From assembly GCF_044582145.1 (NCBI RefSeq), contig NZ_JBDODO010000009.1: 64,000 nucleotides of DNA; one strand, given 5' to 3'. Positions 42,900 to 51,542 of this stretch are shown piece after piece. A model generated the notes under the pieces. It was given only the letters and a program-made list of their open reading frames with translations. It was not told the DNA's origin and searched no databases. Every line of letters starts with the position of its first letter. The first letter of the stretch is position 1. The stretch comes from Guyparkeria sp016278265. GTDB lineage: Bacteria; Pseudomonadota; Gammaproteobacteria; Halothiobacillales; Halothiobacillaceae. The position numbers and the translations under genes are program-made.

Positions 42900-43670
42900 T
42901 TGGAGCTGGCGAGCGAGCAGATTCTCGGCTGGACCGCCACCTATCTGTGGGTGCTGGTGCGGGTCGGGGCAATGCTCATGGTCGCGCCAATCTTCGGCTC
43001 GCAGTCCTTGCCGATGCGTATCCGACTGCTGATCGCGCTGGCGGTGACCTTGGTGATCACGCCGATGGTGCCCGAGATCCCGCCGGTCGATCCGCTCTCG
43101 ATCGCGGGGTTCACCATGATCGTCCAGCAGGTGCTGATCGGCGTGGCGATGGGCTTCATCCTCAACATGGTGATCTCGGCCTTCGTGGTGGCCGGCGAAT
43201 CGATCGCCATGAGCATGGGCCTGGGTTTCGCCCAGACCGTCGATCCGCAGAACGGCGTGAGCGTGCCGTTGATCTCGCAGTTTCTGACCATCGTGGTCAC
43301 CCTGCTGATGGTGGCGCTCAACGTGCCGGCGATGATCGTCAAGATGCTGGCGGACTCGTTCACCATCCTGCCGGTCTCGCCCGTCGGCCTGACCGCCGAG
43401 GACTTCCGCGCGATCGCCTGGTTCGGCCAGCAGATGTACGTCAACGCGGTGCTGGTGGCGCTGCCGGTGGTAACCACGCTGCTGATGGTGAACCTCGCCA
43501 TGGGCGTGATCACGCGCGCCGCGCCGCAAATGAACATCTTCTCGGTGGGTTTTCCCGCCACCCTGATGATCGGCTTTTTCCTGCTGTTCCTTGCCGCTCC
43601 CCTCTGGTTCCCGAACGTGGAACAGTTCGTGCAACAAGCGTTCGTGCTGATCACGGAAATCCTGAGGTGA
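42900..43670 (+). CDS. fliR: Flagellar export gate protein FliR
   Basis: 256-residue gate subunit with about six membrane helices. The start is TTG at 42900 (MELASEQILGW) after GAGGAA; no ATG is near the conserved N-terminus. The long hydrophobic segments and ESIAMSMGLGFAQTVDPQNG are typical. It ends 4 bases before flhB. Confidence 0.95.
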   Translation: MELASEQILGWTATYLWVLVRVGAMLMVAPIFGSQSLPMRIRLLIALAVTLVITPMVPEIPPVDPLSIAGFTMIVQQVLIGVAMGFILNMVISAFVVAGESIAMSMGLGFAQTVDPQNGVSVPLISQFLTIVVTLLMVALNVPAMIVKMLADSFTILPVSPVGLTAEDFRAIAWFGQQMYVNAVLVALPVVTTLLMVNLAMGVITRAAPQMNIFSVGFPATLMIGFFLLFLAAPLWFPNVEQFVQQAFVLITEILR

Positions 43671-43674
43671 GTTG

Positions 43675-44814
43675 GTGGCAGAGAACGAGAGCGGCCAGGA
43701 AAAGACCGAAGAACCCAGCGAGAAACGCCTGCGCGACGCCCGCGAGAAAGGTCAGGTCGCCCGTTCGCGTGAGCTCAATTCCTTCCTGCTGACCGTCGGG
43801 TCGGCCGCGGTGTTTCTGGTGTTCGGTGGCCAGATGATGCTGGGGCTGGCCGAGGTCGTACGTGACTCATTCATCATTTCGCGCGCCGATGTCTTCGATC
43901 AGGCGGCGATGTTCTCGCGCCTGGCCAACGCGTTTGCCAACGGTTTTCTCGCCTTCGTGCCGATCTTCTTCGCCACGGTCGTGCTGGCCGTGGTCGCCTC
44001 GATTGCCGTGGGGGGCTGGAATTTCTCCACCCAGGCGATGGCGCCGAAGCTGTCCAAGATGGATCCCATCGCGGGGCTCAAGCGGATCTTCGGCGTCAAG
44101 GCGCTGATGGAACTGGGCAAGACCTTTGCCAAGTTCGTCTTGATTGCCGCCATCGCCGTGGCGGTGTTCTTTGCCTTCGATGCGCAATTCATGAGCCTCG
44201 GCCTGCAGCCGTTCGATGCCGCCTTGGCCCACGCCGGTTGGCTGATCGGCTGGGGCTTTCTCGCCGTCTCGTTCGGGTTGCTGCTGGTGGCACTTGTCGA
44301 TGTGCCGTTCCAGATCTGGCAACACAACAAGCAGCAGCGCATGACCTTTCAGGAGGTCAGGGACGAGCACAAGGACACCGAGGGGCGTCCCGAGATCAAG
44401 CAGCGCATCCGCCAGACACAGATGCAGATGTCGCAGCGCCGGATGATGGAAGCGGTGCCCGAGGCCGACGTGGTGGTCACCAACCCGACCCACTATGCGG
44501 TCGCGCTCAAGTACGACGCCGAGGGCGTGGGAGCGCCGATCGTGGTGGCCAAGGGGGTCGACGAGATGGCGCTCAACCTGCGCAAGATTGCCGCATCCCA
44601 CAGGGTCGAGATCTTCGAGGCCCCGCCATTGGCACGGGCCTTGTATACCCATGTCGAGATCGACGAGGTGATTCCCGCCGCGCTCTACACCGCGGTGGCC
44701 CAGGTGCTGGCCTACGTCTACCAGCTCAAGGAGGCCGCTCGCGGCACCGGACAGACGCCGGGGCGGCCGGATCCCGAGGTGCCTGACGACTTCGACGTAC
44801 CGGCAACCGACTGA
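43675..44814 (+). CDS. flhB: Flagellar export switch protein FlhB
   Basis: Controls the switch from hook to filament substrate export. 379 residues: N-terminal EKTEEPSEKRLRDAREKGQVARSREL, four membrane helices (about 30-210) and a cytoplasmic domain with the autocleavage site NPTH (TNPTHYAVALKYD). GTG at 43675 is preferred over TTG at 43672 because GAGG is then correctly spaced and the usual MAENESGQ start results. Confidence 0.96.
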   Translation: MAENESGQEKTEEPSEKRLRDAREKGQVARSRELNSFLLTVGSAAVFLVFGGQMMLGLAEVVRDSFIISRADVFDQAAMFSRLANAFANGFLAFVPIFFATVVLAVVASIAVGGWNFSTQAMAPKLSKMDPIAGLKRIFGVKALMELGKTFAKFVLIAAIAVAVFFAFDAQFMSLGLQPFDAALAHAGWLIGWGFLAVSFGLLLVALVDVPFQIWQHNKQQRMTFQEVRDEHKDTEGRPEIKQRIRQTQMQMSQRRMMEAVPEADVVVTNPTHYAVALKYDAEGVGAPIVVAKGVDEMALNLRKIAASHRVEIFEAPPLARALYTHVEIDEVIPAALYTAVAQVLAYVYQLKEAARGTGQTPGRPDPEVPDDFDVPATD

Positions 44815-44829
44815 CGATCCGCCCGATCG

Positions 44830-44874
44830 ATGAATCCCAACGCAACCGCAGCCAAGAAGAACGCGTCCAGATGA
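44830..44874 (+). CDS. 14-codon leader frame overlapping flhA start
   Basis: ATG at 44830 encodes MNPNATAAKKNASR and stops at TGA 44872-44874, which overlaps the flhA ATG (ATGA). No ribosome site is visible for either, so this may be a chance frame or a short coupling leader. Confidence 0.25.
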   Translation: MNPNATAAKKNASR

Positions 44875-46988
44875 AACCCAGCCCCAACAATTTCAGTTTC
44901 GCCCGCCTGGGCAACACCCTGCGCCAGTATCGCGGGCAGGGGATCGGGCCGCCGGTGATGATCATCATGCTGCTGGCGATGGTGATCGTACCGTTGCCGC
45001 CGCTGGGTCTGGATGCCCTGTTCACCTTCAACATCACCCTGTCGCTGATCATCCTGATGGTGGTGCTCTACGTGGGCAAGCCGCTGGATTTCGCCATCTT
45101 CCCGACCGTCATCCTGATCGCGACCCTGTTGCGCCTGGCGCTCAATGTCGCCTCCACCCGCGTGGTGCTGCTCAACGGTCACGAGGGGCCGGGGGCGGCC
45201 GGCAGCGTGATCGAGGCCTTCGGCAACTTCGTCATCGGCGGCAACTACGCCGTCGGCCTGGTGGTGTTCATCATCCTGATGGTGATCAACTTCGTGGTGA
45301 TCACGAAAGGCGCCGGGCGGGTGTCCGAGGTGTCCGCGCGCTTTACGCTCGACTCGCTGCCCGGCAAGCAGATGGCGATCGACGCCGACCTCAACGCGGG
45401 CATCCTCAACCAGGAGCAGGCCCGAGATCGGCGCGAGGAAATCGCCGCCGAGGCCGATTTCTACGGCTCGATGGACGGTGCCTCGAAGTTCGTGCGCGGC
45501 GATGCCATCGCCGGCATCCTGATCGTGTTCATCAACGTGATCGGCGGGTTGCTGATCGGTGTCGCGCAGCACGGCATGCCGTTTGGCAACGCCGCCGAGA
45601 CCTATGTCCTGCTGACCATCGGTGACGGCCTGGTCGCCACCATCCCCTCGCTGCTGATCTCGACCGCGACGGCCATCATCGTCACGCGGGTCACCGCCTC
45701 GAAGGAGGACATGGGCAAGCAGGTCCAGAGGCAGATGTTCTCCGACCCGCGGGTCCTCGGTGTGGCCGCCGGCCTGATGGCGGGCCTCGGCCTGGTGCCG
45801 GGGATGCCCAACGTCGCCTTCCTTTTCCTCGCCGCGGTTGCCGGTGGCGGTGCCTGGCTGGTTTCGCGTCGCCACGCGACCGAGGCGGCCGAGAAGGCAG
45901 CGGCCGAGGCCGCCCCGGCGGAGTCCAAGCCCGAGGTCAAGGAATTGACCTGGGACGATGTGCCGCCGGTCGACCTGATCGGTCTGGAGGTGGGCTACGG
46001 GCTGATCCCGTTGGTCGACCGTAACCAGGGCGGCCAGCTGATGCCGCGCATCAAGGGCGTGCGCAAGAAGCTCTCGCAGGACCTGGGTTTCCTGATCTCC
46101 ACGGTCCATATCCGCGACAATCTCGACCTCAAGCCCAACGAATATCGCATCAGCCTCAACGGCGTACCGATCGGCACCGCCGAGATCTTCCCCGACCGCG
46201 ACATGGCGATTAATCCGGGCCAGGTCTCCGGCGACATCAAGGGCATCCAGACCACCGACCCGGCCTTCGGCCTGAAGGCCTACTGGATCGACCGTGGTCA
46301 GAAGGAAGAGGCCCAGGCCTTGGGCTACACCGTGGTCGATCCGGCCACGGTGGTCGCCACCCACCTGTCGCAGATCCTCGGCGACAACGCCGCCGACCTG
46401 TTCGGCTACGAGCAGGCGCAGCAATTGCTCGACACGCTGAAGCAGAACTCGCCCAAGCTGGTCGAGGATCTGGTGCCCAAGACCCTGCCGATGACGACCA
46501 TCGTCGAGGTGCTCGGGCAACTGCTGTCCGAGCGGATTCCGATCCGCGATATCCGCACGATTGCCGAAACCTTGACGATCCAGGGGCAGCGTACCCAGGA
46601 CGTCGGGGAATTGACGGAGAGCGTGCGCATGGCGCTGGGTCGGATGATCGTCCAACACATCAATGGCTTGGCGCCGACCGTGCCCGTCATCACGTTGGAT
46701 CCACAGTTGGAACAGCTCTTGCTTAACAGTACCCAGCGCGGGAATCAGGCGCCCGGAATCGAACCCGGCCTGGCCGAGCGACTGCACAAGTCGCTCAAGG
46801 ACGCGGCCGAGCGTCAGGAGCAGAGCGGCAAACCGGCCATTCTCCTGGTGGCTCCACAGATTCGCAGCTGGCTCTCGCGCATGGTCCGGCACTCGATCCC
46901 GACGCTCAGCGTGTTGAGCTATCACGAGATACCGGACAACAAGGAAATACGCGTGGTGGCGAGTGTCGGCAACCAGAACGATGGCTGA
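44871..46988 (+). CDS. flhA: Flagellar export protein FlhA
   Basis: Major export-gate component, forming a nonameric cytoplasmic ring that docks chaperone-substrate complexes. 705 residues: eight membrane helices (about 28-330) including the conserved FHIPEP-type loop region (FTLDSLPGKQMAIDADLNAG and RREEIAAEADFYGSMDGASKFVRGDA, split here), then a four-subdomain cytoplasmic domain (about 355-700). The ATG at 44871 lacks a strong ribosome site. Confidence 0.97.
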   Translation: MKPSPNNFSFARLGNTLRQYRGQGIGPPVMIIMLLAMVIVPLPPLGLDALFTFNITLSLIILMVVLYVGKPLDFAIFPTVILIATLLRLALNVASTRVVLLNGHEGPGAAGSVIEAFGNFVIGGNYAVGLVVFIILMVINFVVITKGAGRVSEVSARFTLDSLPGKQMAIDADLNAGILNQEQARDRREEIAAEADFYGSMDGASKFVRGDAIAGILIVFINVIGGLLIGVAQHGMPFGNAAETYVLLTIGDGLVATIPSLLISTATAIIVTRVTASKEDMGKQVQRQMFSDPRVLGVAAGLMAGLGLVPGMPNVAFLFLAAVAGGGAWLVSRRHATEAAEKAAAEAAPAESKPEVKELTWDDVPPVDLIGLEVGYGLIPLVDRNQGGQLMPRIKGVRKKLSQDLGFLISTVHIRDNLDLKPNEYRISLNGVPIGTAEIFPDRDMAINPGQVSGDIKGIQTTDPAFGLKAYWIDRGQKEEAQALGYTVVDPATVVATHLSQILGDNAADLFGYEQAQQLLDTLKQNSPKLVEDLVPKTLPMTTIVEVLGQLLSERIPIRDIRTIAETLTIQGQRTQDVGELTESVRMALGRMIVQHINGLAPTVPVITLDPQLEQLLLNSTQRGNQAPGIEPGLAERLHKSLKDAAERQEQSGKPAILLVAPQIRSWLSRMVRHSIPTLSVLSYHEIPDNKEIRVVASVGNQNDG

Positions 46989-47031
46989 CGACTCGACCGC
47001 ACAACCCAACCGCTAAGGGTCTGGTGGACAC

Positions 47032-48561
47032 ATGAAAATCAAGCGAATCATCGCCAGTGACATGCGCGAGGCCATGCGCCAAGTGCGGCGCGTGTTCGGT
47101 GACGAGGCGGTCATCCTCTCCAACAAGCCGGTCTCCGGCGGGGTGGAGGTGATTGCCGCAATGGACTTCGACGAGAAGGCGATCCAGCTGGCAGCCGCCC
47201 AGCAGTCGGCCAGCCGGATTGCCGGGGCCTCGGAGCGGCCAGCGGTCAAGGCCGAGCGCGCCGCGCCGGAACAAGCGCCGCGTCCGGCGCAGCCGACTGC
47301 GGCCGAGTCCGAGCGGGACGAGGCCGGCGATACCGCGCCCAAGACCACCGCCGAGATGCTTGCCGAGCGTAGCCTGCGAGCGGAATCGGCTGGTTCGACC
47401 GCGTCGGCCGGCGCCGGCAATGCTGCCTCGTCCCCGGGCGAGACTGAAGACGACCGCGCCGCGTTCTCCGAGGCGCTGGCCGCCTGGAGCGAGCAGCACG
47501 CCAGTCCGTCTGCCGAGCCCGCTGCGACAGAGGTTGTCGATGAGCCGGTCGCCCGCTCGACCAACCGAACCCCGTCACACTGGGATTGGCTGGTCGAGGA
47601 TCAGGGTGCGGCGGAGGGCCAGCTCTCGACGCTGACCGAAGAAGTGGCGCAGTTGCGTGACCTGTTCGAACGGCAGCTGTCGGTCATGGAATGGCACCGC
47701 TTCAGCCAGGCGCACCCCGCCGAGGTCTCGACCGTCCAGCGACTGCAGGACATCGGGCTGCCGACGGGACTGGCGCGAGATCTTGGTCGTGCCGCGGCCC
47801 AGGCTAAGCCTGACCGCGCCTTCGTCGAGGCACTCAAGATGCTGGGCGAGCAGCTCGAGCATCGTGCCGAGGATCCGGTCGAGGCTGGTGGTACTTACGC
47901 CTTCGTCGGCCCAACCGGCGTGGGCAAGACCACCACGCTTGCCAAGCTGGCCGCCCGCGCGGTGTTGCACCGTGGTCGAGACTCGGTGGCGCTGATCAGC
48001 ACCGACCGCTTTCGCATCGGTGCCCAGGAGCAGTTGCGCAACTACGCGCGTATCCTTAATGTGCCGCTGCACATCGCCCGTGACGAAACGCACCTGGCGC
48101 AATTGCTCGAGGCCGTGTCCGACCGGCATCTGGTACTGATCGACACCTCCGGGATGTCGCAGCGCGACTTTCGCATGATGCAGAAGCTCGAGGCCCTGAT
48201 GGGGGCCGGCGAGGCGGTCAAGCTGCTGCTGGTATTGTCGGCCAACGCCCAGTACCCGGCGCTCGAGGACGTCAAGAAACGCTTCGCCGGCCTGCCGTTG
48301 CACGGCACCGTGCTGACCAAACTCGATGAAACCGTTCTGCTCGGCGGCGGCCTCGCCGCGCTGGTGCGACCGCTGGCCGGTGTCGATGGCGAGCCGCGTC
48401 GCCTGCCGCTGGTTTGCGCGGGCGTTGGACAGCGCGTCCCGGAGGACCTCTGGTTCCCGAAGGCGGCCGACCTGATCAAGCAGGCCCTGGAAATGGGCCA
48501 GTCACAACTCGAACACACCGACCGGGATGATCCGCTGTGGATGCTCAATCAAGCCGGATGA
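47032..48561 (+). CDS. flhF: Flagellar GTPase FlhF
   Basis: SRP-type GTPase that marks the pole where the flagellum is built. 509 residues. A basic N-terminal segment (MKIKRIIASDMREAMRQVRRVFG) is followed by a long low-complexity Ala/Glu/Pro linker (about 65-185). The NG domain (about 230-490) has P-loop GPTGVGKTTTLAKLAAR and downstream motifs (DTSGMSQRD, TKLDET). The B-linker is longer than in many homologues. It overlaps flhG by four bases. Confidence 0.95.
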   Translation: MKIKRIIASDMREAMRQVRRVFGDEAVILSNKPVSGGVEVIAAMDFDEKAIQLAAAQQSASRIAGASERPAVKAERAAPEQAPRPAQPTAAESERDEAGDTAPKTTAEMLAERSLRAESAGSTASAGAGNAASSPGETEDDRAAFSEALAAWSEQHASPSAEPAATEVVDEPVARSTNRTPSHWDWLVEDQGAAEGQLSTLTEEVAQLRDLFERQLSVMEWHRFSQAHPAEVSTVQRLQDIGLPTGLARDLGRAAAQAKPDRAFVEALKMLGEQLEHRAEDPVEAGGTYAFVGPTGVGKTTTLAKLAARAVLHRGRDSVALISTDRFRIGAQEQLRNYARILNVPLHIARDETHLAQLLEAVSDRHLVLIDTSGMSQRDFRMMQKLEALMGAGEAVKLLLVLSANAQYPALEDVKKRFAGLPLHGTVLTKLDETVLLGGGLAALVRPLAGVDGEPRRLPLVCAGVGQRVPEDLWFPKAADLIKQALEMGQSQLEHTDRDDPLWMLNQAG

Positions 48562-49451
48562 CAACCCACCCCACCATTAGCGGCCACGACCAGGCCGACG
48601 GGGCGCGCCACGCCAATGCCAATCGCCCGGTGCGGGTGATTGCCGTGACCAGCGGCAAGGGGGGCGTGGGCAAGACCAACGTGTCGGTCAACCTATCCGT
48701 GGCCCTTGCGCGCGGCGGCGAGCGGGTGGTGCTGATGGATGCCGACCTGGGACTCGGGAACGTCGACGTTCTGCTTGGTCTACAGTCGCGGGGCAATTTG
48801 TCCCATGTGCTTGCCGGCAAGGCGACCCTCGACGAAATCATGCTCGAAGGCCCCGAGGGCATCGGCATCCTGCCGGCGGCCAGCGGGGTGGCCAGCATGG
48901 CCGGCCTGACGGCCGCCGAGAACGCCGGGCTGATCTCGGCCTTCTCCGGCCTGCGCTGGCCGGTCGACACCCTGGTGGTCGACTCGGCCGCGGGCATCGC
49001 CGACTCGGTGGTGCGCTTCGCCGAGGCCGCCAGCGAGGTCGTGGTGGTGGTCTGTGACGAGCCGGCCTCGATCACCGATGCCTACGCAGTCATCAAGGTG
49101 CTCTCGCGCGAACATGACGTGACCCGCTTCCACGTGGTGGCCAACATGGTGCGTGATGCCGCCGAAGGGCGACGTCTGTTCGAGAAGCTTTCGGTGGCCG
49201 CCAAGCGATTCCTCGACGTGACGCTCACCCACATGGGGTCGGTGCCGTTCGACGATTACCTGCGTCGGGCCGTGCAGCGTCAGAAGACCGTCGTTCAGCT
49301 TTACGGCGGTGCCAAGTCGACCCAGGCATTCACGGCGATGGCGGACAAGGTCAACCAGTGGCCGGTGCCACGCGGGCCGAAGGGGCAGTTGCAGTTTTTC
49401 GTCGAGCGACTGGTGAACAACGCCGAGCTGGACCCCGAGAACCTGTTATGA
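48558..49451 (+). CDS. flhG: Flagellar number regulator FlhG (FleN), MinD-like ATPase
   Basis: Limits flagellar number, acting with FlhF and, in Pseudomonas, on FleQ. 297 residues with a deviant Walker A (TSGKGGVGKTNVSVN, residues about 29-43), Walker A-prime MDADLGLGNVD and a C-terminal amphipathic helix (about 275-297) for membrane contact. ATG at 48558 overlaps the flhF stop. Its stop overlaps the fliA ATG. Confidence 0.94.
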   Translation: MTTHPTISGHDQADGARHANANRPVRVIAVTSGKGGVGKTNVSVNLSVALARGGERVVLMDADLGLGNVDVLLGLQSRGNLSHVLAGKATLDEIMLEGPEGIGILPAASGVASMAGLTAAENAGLISAFSGLRWPVDTLVVDSAAGIADSVVRFAEAASEVVVVVCDEPASITDAYAVIKVLSREHDVTRFHVVANMVRDAAEGRRLFEKLSVAAKRFLDVTLTHMGSVPFDDYLRRAVQRQKTVVQLYGGAKSTQAFTAMADKVNQWPVPRGPKGQLQFFVERLVNNAELDPENLL

Positions 49452-50170
49452 ATGCACGCGCCATGTATCAGAACGTTCAGGCCGGATCGACCGAGGCCCT
49501 GGTGGCCAAGCACGCTGATCTGGTCAAGCGGGTGGCCTTTCACCTGCTCGGGCGTCTGCCCTCCCACGTCCAGGCCGAGGATCTGATTCAGGCGGGCATG
49601 GTCGGGCTGCTCGATGCCGCCCGCCTGTTCGATGGCGACAAGGGCGCTTCGTTCGAGACCTACGCCGGCTTGCGCATTCGCGGCGCGATGCTCGACGAGG
49701 TGCGCCGCAACGACTGGGCACCGCGCTCGGTCTACCGTCGCCAGCGGGAAATCGCGCAGACGGTAGCCGCCATCGAGTCCGACACCGGTCGCGAGGCCCG
49801 AGATGCCGAGGTCTGTGAGCGCATGGGCATCACCCTCGACGAATACCACGCCGCCATCAGCGATTCCTCCTCGGTGCACGTGGGCTCGCTGGATCACGGT
49901 GGCGAGGGGGAAAACGAGACCTTCGACATCGCCGATCCCAACAGCCAGCAACCCGACGAGGCACTGGCCGAGGGGCATTTTCAGCGCGACCTGGCCGGTT
50001 GCATCGATGAACTACCCGAGCGGGAAAGACTGGTGATGTCCCTGTACTATGTCGAGGAACTCAATCAGAAAGAGATCGGCGCGGTGCTCGGCGTGAGTGA
50101 ATCGCGCGTCTGCCAGATTCACAACAAGGCGATCATGCGGCTCAAGACCGCGATGAACGCCTGGAAATAG
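49448..50170 (+). CDS. fliA: RNA polymerase sigma factor FliA (sigma-28)
   Basis: Flagellar sigma factor directing late genes (flagellin, motor, chemotaxis). 240 residues: region 2 (DLIQAGMVGLLDAARLFD, FETYAGLRIRGAMLDEVRRNDW), region 3 (about 95-140) and region 4 (LPERERLVMSLYYVEELNQKEIG, then an HTH SESRVCQIHNKA). Two promoters matching its consensus are in this window, before cheY and before the CBS gene at 4522. flgM is not in the window. Confidence 0.96.
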   Translation: MNARAMYQNVQAGSTEALVAKHADLVKRVAFHLLGRLPSHVQAEDLIQAGMVGLLDAARLFDGDKGASFETYAGLRIRGAMLDEVRRNDWAPRSVYRRQREIAQTVAAIESDTGREARDAEVCERMGITLDEYHAAISDSSSVHVGSLDHGGEGENETFDIADPNSQQPDEALAEGHFQRDLAGCIDELPERERLVMSLYYVEELNQKEIGAVLGVSESRVCQIHNKAIMRLKTAMNAWK

Positions 50171-50191
50171 CAGGTCGGGTGCGGAAAGGGC

Positions 50192-50218
50192 TCAATCTTT
50201 TCCGGTTGGCGCCGATAG
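50192..50218 (+). promoter_or_regulatory. Sigma-28 (FliA) promoter of cheY
   Basis: TCAATCTT (50192-50199), 11-base spacer, GCCGATAG (50211-50218), about 65 bases before the cheY ATG. The -10 matches the FliA consensus at seven of eight positions. It would let the che/par genes be transcribed apart from the upstream fli/flh genes. Confidence 0.75.
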
Positions 50219-50283
50219 AACCTCATACCCACGTTCGAACAAGGCAATCTGCCTGGTACTGACACACGATCCCAGGGGCGAAA

Positions 50284-50670
50284 ATGGACCGAAACATGAA
50301 GATCCTCGTGGTTGACGACTTCTCCACGATGCGTCGGATCATCAAGAACCTCCTCAAGGAGCTTGGCTTCACGAACCTCGAGGAGGCCGACGATGGCCAG
50401 ACGGCATTGCCACTGCTCAAGCAGGGCAATTTCGATTTCCTCGTGACCGACTGGAACATGCCGGGAATGACCGGCATCGACCTGTTGCGGGCGGTCCGTG
50501 CCGACCCGGAGCTCGTCAGTCTGCCGGTGCTCATGGTGACCGCCGAGGCCAAGCGCGAGCAGATCGTGCTCGCCGCCCAGGAGGGCGTCAACGGCTACAT
50601 CGTCAAGCCGTTCAACGGGGCCACGCTCAAGGCCAAGATCGACAAGATCTTCGAACGCGTCGAATCATAG
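50284..50670 (+). CDS. cheY: Chemotaxis response regulator CheY
   Basis: 128-residue single receiver domain that binds FliM when phosphorylated. Acidic pocket D11/D12, phospho-acceptor D56 (VTDWNMPGMTG), T86 and K108 (YIVKPF) are all intact. First gene after fliA, with its own sigma-28 promoter; cheZ follows 9 bases later. Confidence 0.97.
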   Translation: MDRNMKILVVDDFSTMRRIIKNLLKELGFTNLEEADDGQTALPLLKQGNFDFLVTDWNMPGMTGIDLLRAVRADPELVSLPVLMVTAEAKREQIVLAAQEGVNGYIVKPFNGATLKAKIDKIFERVES

Positions 50671-50679
50671 GGGCGCGGA

Positions 50680-51450
50680 ATGACTCAAGCACGAGAGCAT
50701 GAATTTCAGCCGGTGGTCGGCCGTGAGAAGCGATTGGCCGACGCCCGCGCCTTGGTCGAGGCGATCGAGAACGAGGACACGCCGGCAGAGGCCCAGCTGA
50801 TCGGTGAGCTCACCGCCGCCTACTCGGGCAACATCTTCGACGAGGTCGGTCGGATGACGCGCGAGGTCCACGACACCCTCAAGAGCTTTGCCGAGGACGA
50901 ACGGCTCGGGGTGCTGGCCGAGGACGAGATGCCGGACGCGCGGGACCGCCTGCGCTACGTGATCACCCTGACCGAACAGGCCGCGACCCGCACCTTGTCG
51001 ATCACCGAGGACGCCACGCCTACGGCCGAGCAGATCGTCGATCGCTCGCAGCGTCTCAAGGACGAACTGGCTAAAGTCGCCGCCAGCGAAGCCGATAACG
51101 CTCGCCTGGGGGGAGTGGTCGAGTCGATGTCCCGCTACCTGGACTCGGCCACGACCTGTGGCGAGCGACTCAAGGGTCAGCTCACCGAGATCATGATGGC
51201 CCAGGAGTTCCAGGATCTGTCCGGTCAGCTCCTGATGCGGGTGATCGACCTGCTCGAGCAGCTTGAGGAAAAGTTGGTCGGGCTGTTGCAGATTACCGCC
51301 CCGGTTCGTGGCGCCAAGGCAGAAGACGGCAAGTCGGCCCCGGCCGAGCGTGCCGAGGATGGCGTCGGGCCGCAACTGCCCAGCGCCGGCGACAACGTGG
51401 TCAAGAACCAGGACGACGTCGACGATCTACTCGCCAGCCTGGGTTTCTGA
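50680..51450 (+). CDS. cheZ: CheY-P phosphatase CheZ
   Basis: Dephosphorylates CheY-P. 256 residues forming a long four-helix bundle; the catalytic glutamine lies in MMAQEFQDLSGQ, and the C-terminal CheY-binding tail DDVDDLLASLGF is conserved. The N-terminal helix region (about 30-60) and the linker before the tail (about 210-240) are of family type. Confidence 0.95.
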   Translation: MTQAREHEFQPVVGREKRLADARALVEAIENEDTPAEAQLIGELTAAYSGNIFDEVGRMTREVHDTLKSFAEDERLGVLAEDEMPDARDRLRYVITLTEQAATRTLSITEDATPTAEQIVDRSQRLKDELAKVAASEADNARLGGVVESMSRYLDSATTCGERLKGQLTEIMMAQEFQDLSGQLLMRVIDLLEQLEEKLVGLLQITAPVRGAKAEDGKSAPAERAEDGVGPQLPSAGDNVVKNQDDVDDLLASLGF

Positions 51451-51542
51451 CCCGGTCGGTCGAGGGAAATGCCCCGCCTAGCGGGCCGGGCAGGAACGTG
51501 GCGCTCCGCGCTGGGGCGTCACAGAGCGAATGAGAGGCAAGC

